Source: an uncultured Alphaproteobacteria bacterium
GTDB lineage: Bacteria; Pseudomonadota; Alphaproteobacteria; Caulobacterales; Parvularculaceae
Direction: 5' to 3'
NCBI GenBank assembly: GCA_902826095.1
Contig: CADEDN010000001.1
Location: 1-64,000, forward strand
Length of the DNA: 64,000 nt
A program made the translations under genes and the position numbers. Under the pieces are notes generated by a model. The model had not been told where the DNA came from. It did not search any database and saw nothing but the letters and a program-made list of their open reading frames with translations. This document shows, in pieces, positions 43,879 through 53,014 of the stretch (within the stretch, counting starts at the first letter, position 1; the number at the start of each line of letters is the position of its first letter).

Positions 43879-45334
43879 TGTTCGCGAGACCATGCGTGCG
43901 TCGCCGCCTTTAGCCGCCACGAGGCCGCGGATCGCCGTTCTCGGCGGCGGACCGGCGGGATTGGGCGCGGCCTGGCGTCTCGCCAAGGAAGGCAAGGCGG
44001 TCGTCGAGCTATTCGAAGCGGGCGCGAGGGTTGGCGGAAACGCCGGCAGCTTCGAAATGGAAGGCGTCGCCTGCGACTATGGGAGCCACAGGCTGCATCC
44101 CGCGTCGGACCCCAATATCCTCGCCGACATCAAATCGCTCCTCGGCGATGATCTGTTGTCGCGGCCGCGCCATGGGCGCATTCGCCTGAAAGACGCATGG
44201 ATTCATTTCCCTCTGAAACCGGTTGATCTTGCGACGAAGCTGCCGACGCCTTTCGCAGCGTCGCTGTTCCTAGACGCGGCGACCGCCAAGGTCCGCGCCG
44301 GCAAGCTCGTTCCTGAGACTTTTGGATCAGTCTTGCTTGCCGGGCTTGGCCGCACGATGTGCGAAAGCTTCTACTTTCCGTACATGAAGAAACTCTGGGG
44401 TCTTGGACCGGACGCCCTCGCCTCGACGCTTGCGAAACGGCGCGTTTCCGGGAGTTCTCTCCCTAAACTGATGCGCAAAATATTTGCGTCGCTGCCAGGC
44501 CTCAAATCGCCGACGACAGGCAAATTCTATTACCCGCGCGGCGGCTTTGGACGGATTTGCGACTCTATCGCCGGCGCAGCGATGGAGGCGGGCGCAAATA
44601 TCCGGTTGAATGCGCGCGTCGAACGCATTTTAATTGTCAATAATCGCGTTTGCGCGGTTGAAATCATTGAAAATGGCCAGACTGTTCGAATTGACGCGGA
44701 CGCCGTTTGGTCGACATTGCCGCTGACGACTCTTGTGAAGGCCGTCGGGACGGCAGCGCCGCAAGACGTAAGGGACGCCGCCGCGGCGATCCGGTTTCGA
44801 GGAATGATCCTCGTCTACCTCGTCCTGGAAACCGACCAGTACACAGAGTTTGACGCGCACTACTTTCCTGAGCTTTCAATTCCGATTTCCCGGCTATCGG
44901 AGCCGAAAAACTATTCCGGCGCCTCCCAGCCGCGCGGCGCGACCATTCTTTGCGCCGAACTGCCAAGCGATCCTGGCGATCAATATTGGTCGATGGACGA
45001 CGCCGCGCTCGGACGGGCGTTGTACGAGTGGCTCGGCGCCGCGGGATTGCCGCAATCCGCCAAGATACGGCGCGCGTTTACGAAGCGGCTCTCACATGCC
45101 TACCCGGTCTATGACCGTGACTATGAGCGGCATTTTTCGACGCTCGACAGGTGGATTGAAGGCGTCGAGGGGTTGCTGACATTTGGCCGTCAGGGCCTGT
45201 TCGCGCATGACAACACTCACCATGCGCTTGCAATGGCTTACGGCGCCGTTGACTGCGTGAAGGACGGCGTTTTCGACAGGGCGAAATGGGCAAGTCATCG
45301 TCAGGAATTCCTCACTCACGTCGTTGAGGACTAA
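43871..45334 (+). CDS. FAD-dependent oxidoreductase, UGM/protoporphyrinogen-oxidase-like
   Basis: 487 residues from GTG at 43871 (GGAG 7 bases upstream); ATG at 43892 is an alternative. N-terminal dinucleotide fold IAVLGGGPAGLGAAWRLAKEGK followed by FEAGARVGGNAGSFEMEG and DYGSHRLH, typical of this FAD family. A related FAD domain forms the C-terminal half of the fusion at 57890. Members in polysaccharide loci may act on nucleotide sugars like UDP-galactopyranose mutase, but some desaturate lipids; the role is undetermined. It runs into the deacetylase gene. Confidence 0.82.
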   Translation: MDDVRETMRASPPLAATRPRIAVLGGGPAGLGAAWRLAKEGKAVVELFEAGARVGGNAGSFEMEGVACDYGSHRLHPASDPNILADIKSLLGDDLLSRPRHGRIRLKDAWIHFPLKPVDLATKLPTPFAASLFLDAATAKVRAGKLVPETFGSVLLAGLGRTMCESFYFPYMKKLWGLGPDALASTLAKRRVSGSSLPKLMRKIFASLPGLKSPTTGKFYYPRGGFGRICDSIAGAAMEAGANIRLNARVERILIVNNRVCAVEIIENGQTVRIDADAVWSTLPLTTLVKAVGTAAPQDVRDAAAAIRFRGMILVYLVLETDQYTEFDAHYFPELSIPISRLSEPKNYSGASQPRGATILCAELPSDPGDQYWSMDDAALGRALYEWLGAAGLPQSAKIRRAFTKRLSHAYPVYDRDYERHFSTLDRWIEGVEGLLTFGRQGLFAHDNTHHALAMAYGAVDCVKDGVFDRAKWASHRQEFLTHVVED

Positions 45335-45335
45335 A

Positions 45336-46118
45336 GTGGCAAACGGACCGCGCGCGTCAGTTCCAATACTCACCTACCATTCGATCTCGGAGGAGCCTGG
45401 ACCGACGAGCATCGCTCGCGCGGTTTTCGACTCCCAGATGGCCGCTGTGGCGGAGTTGGGCGTCCGCGTCGTCGGGCTCGACTGGGCGGTGAAATGGCTG
45501 CGTAACGAGGCAACGTTGAGTGAGCGCACGATCATCATCACGTTTGATGACGCTTTCGAAGATTTCGTCGAAGGCGCTCATCCCATTTTGAGGCGATATG
45601 GTTTTCCCGCCTGCGTTTTTGCGCCGACGGCGATCATTGGCGGCGTCGAGAACTGGTATGGCGCCAACGCGGCGCCGCGCCGGCTGATGCGGTGGGAGGA
45701 TGTTCGCGCGCTATCTTCAGAAGGCGTCGCATTCGGATCGCACACGCGCACGCATCCGGATTTGACAAGACTGGATGACGCGGCTCTCGAACATGAGCTC
45801 TCGGGCAGCCGTCGCGAGCTTGAAGACAAGCTCGGCAAGCAGGTCGACCATTTCGCCCCGCCCTATGGACGAAGCAATCCGGCGGTCAGGCGAGCGATCG
45901 CCCGGCACTACGCGCTTTCCGTCGGAGTCGCGCTAGGGGAGGCGACAAAGGCTTCGCCGGTTTTCGATCTGCCTCGCATTGAAATGCACTATTATCGCGA
46001 CATCAAGCGGTGGCGTAGTTTCCTGCGCGGCGAAGGCGGTCTCTATTTTCAGACGCGGCGCATTGCGCGCGGACTGCGTGAAGCGGCGACGCAGCTGGCG
46101 CGACAAGCGGCTCATTAG
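45336..46118 (+). CDS. polysaccharide deacetylase
   Basis: 260 residues from GTG at 45336. NodB-type carbohydrate esterase CE4 motifs: ILTYHSIS, metal-binding IIITFDDAFEDF (the DD pair), GSHTRTHPDLTRL (HxxxH), and FAPPYGRSNPAVRRA. Removes N-acetyl groups from GlcNAc-type residues. No signal peptide is evident, so it may act on lipid-linked precursors in the cytoplasm, or the start may be different. In-frame TTG at 45324 is an alternative start overlapping the previous gene. Confidence 0.88.
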   Translation: MANGPRASVPILTYHSISEEPGPTSIARAVFDSQMAAVAELGVRVVGLDWAVKWLRNEATLSERTIIITFDDAFEDFVEGAHPILRRYGFPACVFAPTAIIGGVENWYGANAAPRRLMRWEDVRALSSEGVAFGSHTRTHPDLTRLDDAALEHELSGSRRELEDKLGKQVDHFAPPYGRSNPAVRRAIARHYALSVGVALGEATKASPVFDLPRIEMHYYRDIKRWRSFLRGEGGLYFQTRRIARGLREAATQLARQAAH

Positions 46119-46126
46119 GAACGACG

Positions 46127-46909
46127 ATGGCCAAAGCAAGTTCGGAAGGCATTCTGTTGAGACTCGCTCGGAAGATATTGCCGCAGCGCGCGCGCGCCGG
46201 CATCGTTGATATTCAGCGCGAGCATGGTCTGCAATGGCCGAGAACCGGCGCCGTCAAGTTTTCCGATTTGCGCCGGCTTACTCCAATCAGCCCGATTTTC
46301 GGAATGGAGCGCGGCAAGCCGATCGACAGGCGTTATATAGAAGCTTTTCTTGCTGAAAACGCCGCTGACATTCGCGGGCGCGCGCTTGAACTTGGCGATG
46401 CGACCTATATCAAACGATTTGGCGTCGGCGTGACGCAAATTGACGTCCTGCACGTTGTTGAAGGAAATCCCGAGGCGACGATCATCGCCGATCTGACAAA
46501 TGCGGATCATATACCGTCAGAAGCGTTCGACTGCATCATATTCACGCAAGCGCTTCAGATGATCTACGATATGCGCACAGCCATGCGGACCCTTTATCGC
46601 ATCTTGAAGCCGGGCGGGGTCATCCTTTTGACGACGCACGGAACGAGCAAGATCGCACGCCGGCTCGGTCGCGACGCTTGGGGAGAGTATTGGCGTCTGA
46701 CCGCACAGGGCGTCACAGCTCTCGTCAATGACGTCGCCCCGTACGCCGACCTGACGGTCAAAAGCTATGGCAATGTTTTGACGGCTTCTGCCTTTCTCTA
46801 CGGCCTTGCGGCCGAAGACCTCGAGCCCCGTGAGCTGGACGCACAGGATGAGGATTTTGAGGTCATTCTTGGCGCGCGCATTCGAAAGCCGGCGGACGCC
46901 GCTCAATGA
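46127..46909 (+). CDS. class I SAM-dependent methyltransferase
   Basis: 260 residues. Motif I-like segment ALELGDATYIKRFGV, acidic strand IIADLTNADHIPSEAFDCIIFTQALQMI, and YRILKPGGVILLTTHG (post-motif). Resembles methyltransferases of sugar loci. The N-terminus is longer and basic. Its last four bases overlap the pyruvyltransferase gene. A sugar O- or N-methylation role is inferred from context only. Confidence 0.85.
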   Translation: MAKASSEGILLRLARKILPQRARAGIVDIQREHGLQWPRTGAVKFSDLRRLTPISPIFGMERGKPIDRRYIEAFLAENAADIRGRALELGDATYIKRFGVGVTQIDVLHVVEGNPEATIIADLTNADHIPSEAFDCIIFTQALQMIYDMRTAMRTLYRILKPGGVILLTTHGTSKIARRLGRDAWGEYWRLTAQGVTALVNDVAPYADLTVKSYGNVLTASAFLYGLAAEDLEPRELDAQDEDFEVILGARIRKPADAAQ

Positions 46910-47865
46910 ACGTTAGCCGTTTTCGAACGATTACATTGCTCGACACCTCGGTTTCCTCAACCAATGTCGGTGATGAAATCATCATGGAAGCGGTGAGACA
47001 TCAACTCGCACCAGTGATTTCAAATGATTACGTCAATCGAGTGGCGAGTCACGAAACGATGTCCGCAAAGAGCCGCGGCATGATTGCAAAATCCGACTAC
47101 GTGATCGCTGGCGGCAGCAATCTGCTCAGTTCGCATGCTGGATTGCGGTCAGTTTGGAAGCTTTCGCCGCTTGACGCCTCCTTGGGGCGGAAATTCGTCA
47201 TGATGGGCGTCGGTTGGTACCATGATCAGGGGGCGCCGGACCCCTATACTGCTTGGCTCTTCAGATCATTGTTCGCGCGCGACCGCCTGCATTCCGTCAG
47301 GGACGGCTACACAAAGCGGAAGTTGGAAGCGCTTGGATTCGACAATGTGGTCAACACCGGCTGCCCGACTCTTTGGGAGTTGCCGGCCGATATCAATCAG
47401 ACGACGCCGCAGAAAAGAGCGCGCAATGTGGTGACGACGCTAAACACCTATATGAAAGACAGACGCGCCGATTCCGATATGTTGGCGCTGCTGCAAAGAA
47501 AATATGATCGCGTCTATGCTTGGGTCCAGACATATTCCGATCAGGCGTATCTGCGCGAGCTGTTTCCTTCGATTGAACTGATCGCGCCAAACCTCGCCGC
47601 CTTCGACGCAGCATTGGCGTCAGATCTCGATCTAGATTATGTCGGCAATCGACTTCATGCCGGGATCCGCGCGCTGCAAAAACGCCGCCGAACGATCATC
47701 ATCGAAATTGACAATCGCGCCCGGGAAATGGGTCGAGATTTCAATCTTCCAACGGTTGCGCGCGACGATCTGAAAGGCCTTGAGGCCAGGATCGAACACC
47801 CTGAGCCCTTGAACATCATTCTGCCGCGAGGCGAAATCGATCGTTGGCTTGGTCAGTGGTCATAA
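46906..47865 (+). CDS. polysaccharide pyruvyltransferase family protein
   Basis: 319 residues. Family features: STNVGDEIIMEAVRHQL near the N-terminus, the DYVIAGGSNLLS strand, SVRDGYTKRKLEALGFDNV, and the C-terminal DLDYVGNRLHAGIRALQKRR. Such enzymes add ketal pyruvate to sugars using phosphoenolpyruvate (CsaB, WcaK, ExoV), giving acidic groups on exopolysaccharide. It lies in a coupled gene string with methyltransferase and GT39. Confidence 0.85.
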   Translation: MNVSRFRTITLLDTSVSSTNVGDEIIMEAVRHQLAPVISNDYVNRVASHETMSAKSRGMIAKSDYVIAGGSNLLSSHAGLRSVWKLSPLDASLGRKFVMMGVGWYHDQGAPDPYTAWLFRSLFARDRLHSVRDGYTKRKLEALGFDNVVNTGCPTLWELPADINQTTPQKRARNVVTTLNTYMKDRRADSDMLALLQRKYDRVYAWVQTYSDQAYLRELFPSIELIAPNLAAFDAALASDLDLDYVGNRLHAGIRALQKRRRTIIIEIDNRAREMGRDFNLPTVARDDLKGLEARIEHPEPLNIILPRGEIDRWLGQWS

Positions 47866-47878
47866 GGCTGCCGAGGCC

Positions 47879-49360
47879 ATGCAATTCTTTCTTCTTAAAA
47901 TCGCCGGCAGCACCTGGGAGAGTCGCGCGATTGCGGCCGTCATCGGTTTGGCCCTTGTCGCCCGCCTCATCAATCTGAACGCCGGCCTGTGGTACGATGA
48001 GATTCTGACGCTTACCCAATCGGTCAGGCTGCCGCCGGCGACATTGATCGAAACATACGGCTCGCTCAACAATCACGTGCTGTACACTTGGCTGGCCAAA
48101 GCTTTCGTCGCTCTTGGCGGCGAACAGGCTTGGGTGCTGAGGACCCCAGCGGTCATATTCGGCGTCGCTTCGGTGGGTGCGGCGTGGCTCGCCTTTCGCG
48201 AGACCGGGTTCCGGTGGGCGGCGATTGCTGCGGCGGCGCTGCTTGCAGTCTCCTATCATCACGTATGGTTTTCCCAAAATGCGCGCGGGTATACGGGACT
48301 GCTCCTCTTTACGACGCTTGCCGGTTGGGCGCTTCACCGGGCCGTCACGACAAGCGAGCGGCGATATTGGTTCTATTACGCCGCGTTTTTTGCGTCGGCG
48401 ATGCTCGTTCATTTGTCGGCTGCGTTTCTCCTGCTTGCCCATGGGCTGACTCTCCTCATCCACGGCGCGATTGTCGCGCGCAAACGGGCGCAGACAAGTT
48501 TTTGGGGATGGCTTGCGGGGCCGCTGATCGGCTTCGGTCTGGGCGCGCTGGTCGTCCTTGTCGTGTTTGCGCCGATGATCGGCGGAATGGTGAGCGAGTT
48601 TTCAGATGTCGCCGGCTCGCCGGGCGAAACCGCAAAGGGCGTCGCCGAGTGGAAGAGCCCGGTTTGGACCATGATCGAGACTGTCAAAAGCTTTGGCGTT
48701 CTTGGCCTTGTCATGCCGATTGCGGCGGTCTTTTCTTGCATCGGCATTTGGCGAATGTTGCGCAGCGCGCCCTGGATCGCCGCACCCTACTTGATCCAAA
48801 TTCCGTTGACTTTCGTGATCTTGACGATCTTGTCGATGCGAGTCTGGCCGCGGTATTTCTTTATCGATATCGCCTTCGTGATGACAGCTGTCGTTCTCGG
48901 CGCATTCGCATTTGCGGATTTCGTCGCTCATCGATTGAAACTCAAGGAGCGGCTTGGCGTCGACGCGACCGCGCTGAAGATCGCCGGTGTCGCCGTTATG
49001 GCGGCAATTTCGATTCCGCTTCTCGTCAGAAATTACGAGCGTCCAAAGCAGGATTTCGACGGCGCATTGGCCTTGCTGCAGGCGCAGGCGGCGGCGGACG
49101 AGGTGACGACGCTCGGATTGGCGTCGCTTTATTTTAACGACTATCGCGACCTTCGCTGGCGAATGATCACTACTGAAAAGGACTTGACCGTCAGCGCCGA
49201 CGCCCGGCGGCTTTGGGTTGTCGCCGCGTTCCCCGCGCATGCCGAAGCGCATTTCCCGGATGCGACGAGTATGTTGAGATCGGAATTTGACGAAGTCGCG
49301 CGGTTCGAAGGAACGCTTTCCGGCGGGGACATCGTCGTCTATCGGTCGCGCGAACAATGA
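47879..49360 (+). CDS. GT39/ArnT-like integral membrane glycosyltransferase
   Basis: 493 residues; ATG at 47879 chosen (a TTG at 47849 would overlap the previous gene). GT-C fold: about ten hydrophobic helices, the first periplasmic loop with NAGLWYDEILTLTQSV (acidic motif), and a soluble C-terminal region. It uses polyprenyl-phosphate sugars made by GT2 enzymes such as that at 41973. Overlaps the flippase gene by four bases. Confidence 0.82.
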   Translation: MQFFLLKIAGSTWESRAIAAVIGLALVARLINLNAGLWYDEILTLTQSVRLPPATLIETYGSLNNHVLYTWLAKAFVALGGEQAWVLRTPAVIFGVASVGAAWLAFRETGFRWAAIAAAALLAVSYHHVWFSQNARGYTGLLLFTTLAGWALHRAVTTSERRYWFYYAAFFASAMLVHLSAAFLLLAHGLTLLIHGAIVARKRAQTSFWGWLAGPLIGFGLGALVVLVVFAPMIGGMVSEFSDVAGSPGETAKGVAEWKSPVWTMIETVKSFGVLGLVMPIAAVFSCIGIWRMLRSAPWIAAPYLIQIPLTFVILTILSMRVWPRYFFIDIAFVMTAVVLGAFAFADFVAHRLKLKERLGVDATALKIAGVAVMAAISIPLLVRNYERPKQDFDGALALLQAQAAADEVTTLGLASLYFNDYRDLRWRMITTEKDLTVSADARRLWVVAAFPAHAEAHFPDATSMLRSEFDEVARFEGTLSGGDIVVYRSREQ

Positions 49361-50817
49361 GCGCGCCGCCCAACCCGGGAATTCCGTCGAACCCGAAGCG
49401 ACCTCGATTGAGCGTCGGCCGTCTGATCGACGATTTCTTCGTATTGGCGACCGGGCAATTCCTGGCCAAAGTGTTTGGGTTTCTGGCGTTCGCCTGGCTC
49501 GCGCGCATGCTGACGCTTGAAGACTACGGCGCGGTTGAAACGGCGGTCGGCATGGCTGCGATTGGCGCCGTCGCTTTGGAAATGGGTACAGGATCGATCG
49601 GCGTTCGGCGCATTGCGCAGAAGGAATCGCGTCCGCATGTTGTGCTTGGCTCCGTAATTACGGCAAGACTCCTGCTTGCCGTCGTGATCGCGCCGGCGCT
49701 GGCGTTCAGCTATGCCGCGCTCACGGCGCAATCTATGCCTGATGGGTTGTTCTGGCTGTTCGCGGTCAGCCTTCTTGCATTCCCATTCAATCACAACTGG
49801 TTTTTCCAGTCGCAGGAGAAAATGGCTGCTGCCGGCTTCGGACAGACGCTAAAAATGGGCGTCTTCCTTCTGGCGATTCATTTTCTAGCGCCGGCGCAAA
49901 ACGGCGTTCTCCAGGTCGGCGTCGCGGAAATAATTGCGGTAGCGACGATGGCGCTTTGGTATTCCGCGCTGGCGTTTCGACGATTGAGGCCCCATCGGCC
50001 GGTTTACGATCTCAATTCTGGCGCGGCGCTCTTGCGGGAAAGCGGGCCGCTCGGCGGTTCCGCTGTCGTCAATGCCGCGGGCCAGTACATCCCTTTGGTG
50101 ATTGTTGCCGCGGTCTCGACCGCCGCAGAAACAGCGGAATTCGGCGCCTCGCAGCGCCTGATCGTCTCCTTGATCACGTTCAGCTTTGTCTATTATTTCA
50201 ATTTGTACCCGCTGCTCGCGCGCCGTCTTGTCGAAGATCATGGCGCCTTGCGCAGCATCGTCACCGCGTCAGTGCGGGTGACCGCGTGGATCGGCGTTCT
50301 TGTCGCCGTCGCGCTTTGGGCGGCGGGTCCTTTTGTGATGAAGCTCGTCTTTGGCGACGAATTCGCCGGAGCGGGGCCGGAATTCGGCATTCTGGCTTGG
50401 GGCGGCGCCATCACGCTCGCTTCGGGCAATGCGCGATGGCTGCTCGTCACCGGCCAGCGGCAGACCTCGCTTTTTGCCGCCCAATGCGTCGGCGCCGCGA
50501 CGATCGTCATACTCTGTTTCGTCCTGACCCCGATTTGGGGCGGCGTCGGTGCGGCAGTCGCTTGCCTCTGTGGCGCCGTCGTTCTGTGGGGCGTCGCACA
50601 TTGGCGCACGTTCGGCCTGCCGGTTCGCGCCTCGCTGACAGGCAATTTGCCCGCCGCCGGCGCCGCCGCCGGCGTTGTCGCCTTGTTAACGATTATGAAC
50701 GTCGGACAATTGGAGCGCGCCCTAATCGCAATTTCCGCGGTCGCTTTGGGCATGGCGCTTGACCGGGAGTGGCGCGTGTCCATCAAAGTGTTGGCGCGGG
50801 CGAAATCAAGCGACTAA
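49357..50817 (+). CDS. Wzx-like oligosaccharide flippase
   Basis: 486 residues, 12-14 hydrophobic helices with MATE/MVF-type layout (LATGQFLAKVFGFLAFAWLARMLTLEDYG at the start). Flips undecaprenyl-linked repeat units to the periplasm. No Wzy polymerase is obvious adjacent to it, so either a distant Wzy exists or the product is a lipid-linked glycan. Ends before a 90-bp gap. Confidence 0.85.
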   Translation: MSAPPNPGIPSNPKRPRLSVGRLIDDFFVLATGQFLAKVFGFLAFAWLARMLTLEDYGAVETAVGMAAIGAVALEMGTGSIGVRRIAQKESRPHVVLGSVITARLLLAVVIAPALAFSYAALTAQSMPDGLFWLFAVSLLAFPFNHNWFFQSQEKMAAAGFGQTLKMGVFLLAIHFLAPAQNGVLQVGVAEIIAVATMALWYSALAFRRLRPHRPVYDLNSGAALLRESGPLGGSAVVNAAGQYIPLVIVAAVSTAAETAEFGASQRLIVSLITFSFVYYFNLYPLLARRLVEDHGALRSIVTASVRVTAWIGVLVAVALWAAGPFVMKLVFGDEFAGAGPEFGILAWGGAITLASGNARWLLVTGQRQTSLFAAQCVGAATIVILCFVLTPIWGGVGAAVACLCGAVVLWGVAHWRTFGLPVRASLTGNLPAAGAAAGVVALLTIMNVGQLERALIAISAVALGMALDREWRVSIKVLARAKSSD

Positions 50818-50906
50818 TCGCCGCCCCTGAACACCCATATTGTGTTGGCGAAGGAATTGCTTAACGCTGAGACGCGATCAATTGCCGGCTAGTTTCGGGG
50901 CGATCC

Positions 50907-52307
50907 ATGGCGACAATATCGAGAACCACGAATGAGCGGCCAAATGCAGAGGCGATCATCGCCAGGGCGGCCTATTATATCCTCGACCGGTGCTCCTCTC
51001 ATGCTGAATTCTATCCCATGGTGTGCGAAGCCTTCTACGATGGCGTTGGATCCCTCGCCGGCCGGGAGGCCGCGAACGCCGTGAGGCGGGACGGCCTTGC
51101 GATGCTGCACAAGCATTTTCCGACCGAAAAAGTGCTGCTCCTTGAAGAGCACGTTCGCCTCGCGCTTAAAGAAACGCTCTATCATTGGAGCTATCGCGTC
51201 GGAAAGGAGGATCTCGGACTCCCTCATCCGTTTTATGTCGACCACTTGATCGTCATTCGGATCCATTTTCCGTATCAAGTCGCGATGAAAGCAAAAATGG
51301 CGGAACGCCCAGGCGCCTCTCGCGCGGATTTTGTGGACCACGCCATTTCCGCGCTTCGAAACCCCAGAATTGTGCTTAATCAGGCCTCGCGCGCAATCCG
51401 CCGGCCAAGAAGCAATTCGTCATACGACCCCGATCAATTCCATGGCTCGCTGACAAAACCCGCGCGCTCGCATGGCGCGCACATCGATACATGGTATGGG
51501 CACTCATTCGACGGCATCAATCTATGGTGGTCGATTGACGGCGTAACCGTCGATAACACGGTCATTCTTTATCCGGACATGTTCGGACGCCCGATGGAGT
51601 ATGACAATAAGAGCATGTACCTTGCGAGCGGCCAGCAGGTTTCGGAACCGCACCAGGTCGACCTGAAGCCAGGGCAGCTCCTCTTGTTCAACCCTGAAAT
51701 GCTGCACTCAACGCAGGTGAATGTTTCAGACAAGACCCGGGTCGCGCTGACAACGCGCGTCAATCCGCACACCCCGAGATTCAACGATGAAGCGCCATTC
51801 AACTTTGAGCATTGGCACAATTCGAGCGATTTGGAACGGCGGCGCTTCAAAGCGCTTGACGTATTTCCGGCCGGGCGCAATCGCGGCGCGCCCTCGCATG
51901 ACCAACGCCCAAAGCTCGCTGCGCATAAAACGAAGAGAATTTCTGTCGGACATGCGGTTGGAGACGGGCCTGCCTGCCTCTCCTCCGATCTTGTCGCAGG
52001 GTCGAAAGTCGCAATCGACTTCTTGGACGCCAAGGCGCTGCTTTGGCGCACAGCAGCCGGCGAAGTGAAAGCTTACACTCGACTCTGCCCGCATGTCGGC
52101 GTCGATCTGGCTGACGGTTGGCATGACGGCGATGTTGTTCATTGCCCCGGTCACGGCTTGCGATTTTCCTGGCTGGACGGCGCCTCCAATTGCGCTTCCT
52201 TCCGCCTCAGGGCCTTTTCTGTCGAGGAAAGAGACGGCAATGTCTTCTTGGCGCGCGCGGCGGCGGGCGTCGACAATGCAAAAGCATCCGAAATGGTCAA
52301 GGGCTAA
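50907..52307 (+). CDS. Fe(II)/2-oxoglutarate-type oxygenase fused to a C-terminal Rieske domain
   Basis: 466 residues. Residues about 1-310 resemble the phytanoyl-CoA dioxygenase group: His192-x-Asp194 (AHIDTWYGHS), distal His267 (EMLHSTQ) and Arg278 or Arg284 as 2-oxoglutarate anchor (TRVALTTRVNP). Residues about 345-450 form a Rieske [2Fe-2S] domain with Cys394-x-His396 and Cys413-x2-His416 (LCPHVGVD and HCPGHGLRF). This order is unusual, since 2-oxoglutarate enzymes need no Rieske cluster. A cytochrome b561-like gene follows 33 bp later, and both are in a polysaccharide locus, suggesting a redox modification of a glycan or lipid carrier. Confidence 0.72.
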   Translation: MATISRTTNERPNAEAIIARAAYYILDRCSSHAEFYPMVCEAFYDGVGSLAGREAANAVRRDGLAMLHKHFPTEKVLLLEEHVRLALKETLYHWSYRVGKEDLGLPHPFYVDHLIVIRIHFPYQVAMKAKMAERPGASRADFVDHAISALRNPRIVLNQASRAIRRPRSNSSYDPDQFHGSLTKPARSHGAHIDTWYGHSFDGINLWWSIDGVTVDNTVILYPDMFGRPMEYDNKSMYLASGQQVSEPHQVDLKPGQLLLFNPEMLHSTQVNVSDKTRVALTTRVNPHTPRFNDEAPFNFEHWHNSSDLERRRFKALDVFPAGRNRGAPSHDQRPKLAAHKTKRISVGHAVGDGPACLSSDLVAGSKVAIDFLDAKALLWRTAAGEVKAYTRLCPHVGVDLADGWHDGDVVHCPGHGLRFSWLDGASNCASFRLRAFSVEERDGNVFLARAAAGVDNAKASEMVKG

Positions 52308-52339
52308 CCCAGGTGCAAGCGCCGGAGGGCCGATACGGC

Positions 52340-53014
52340 GTGACGCTCCGGCGGCTGCATTTGGCGATCGCCTGCTTCGTCCTGTCGCTCGCCGTCACGG
52401 GGTTCCTGATCTACTTTCGCAAGCCCCTGGGGCTTCAGCCTCACAAACTCACCCTGGTCTGGACGCACGCAATTATCGCATATGCATTCTTAGCGGTCTT
52501 GGCGCTCAGGGCCTATCGGGGATTTTTTGGTCCGGCCCAAGATCGATTCAGGGTCGCGGTCGCCCGCGTCAGCGATTGCCAGCGATTCTTCTTCAAGGGC
52601 GATGCGATGCGCACCCGCTTCAAATTCGCTGGACGCTCTCCGCTCAGCCGGATGCTGGCGACGATCATTTATGCGACGCTCGCCGTAAACGCGGCGACAG
52701 GTTTGGTGAGGGCGGGAACGGACATCTACCTTCCGCCGTTCGGCCCGATTGTCCGCGCCTATGTCTCAGCCGACAACGCGCCTCTTTTAAGCGTTCGCCC
52801 CTCAGATCGCACAAATGTCGATCAGCAGCGATTTGATTTCATCAGTCGCGCGAAAATTCCCTTCGGCAAGATCCACATCTATGGGGCGTTTATCATCGTG
52901 ACGGCGGCGGCGATTCACGGCTTGGGCGCCGCATTGACTGAGTGGTCCGCGCCGAATGATCGCACGGCCCGCGGGCGCGCCCGGTTGATGCTTTTCGGAC
53001 CGAGGGGCGAATGA
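52340..53014 (+). CDS. cytochrome b561-like membrane protein
   Basis: 224 residues from GTG at 52340, with GGAGGG 10 bases upstream; an in-frame GTG at 52313 is an alternative. Four or more hydrophobic helices with histidines at the expected places for two b hemes: RRLHLAIACF, WTHAIIAYAF, IHIYGAFIIV and AIHGLGAAL. Similar to the prokaryotic cytochrome b561/Ni-Fe-hydrogenase cytochrome b family, which passes electrons from the quinol pool. It overlaps the following GT4 gene (ATGA), so its expression belongs to the locus. A link to the Rieske fusion upstream is plausible. Confidence 0.72.
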   Translation: MTLRRLHLAIACFVLSLAVTGFLIYFRKPLGLQPHKLTLVWTHAIIAYAFLAVLALRAYRGFFGPAQDRFRVAVARVSDCQRFFFKGDAMRTRFKFAGRSPLSRMLATIIYATLAVNAATGLVRAGTDIYLPPFGPIVRAYVSADNAPLLSVRPSDRTNVDQQRFDFISRAKIPFGKIHIYGAFIIVTAAAIHGLGAALTEWSAPNDRTARGRARLMLFGPRGE

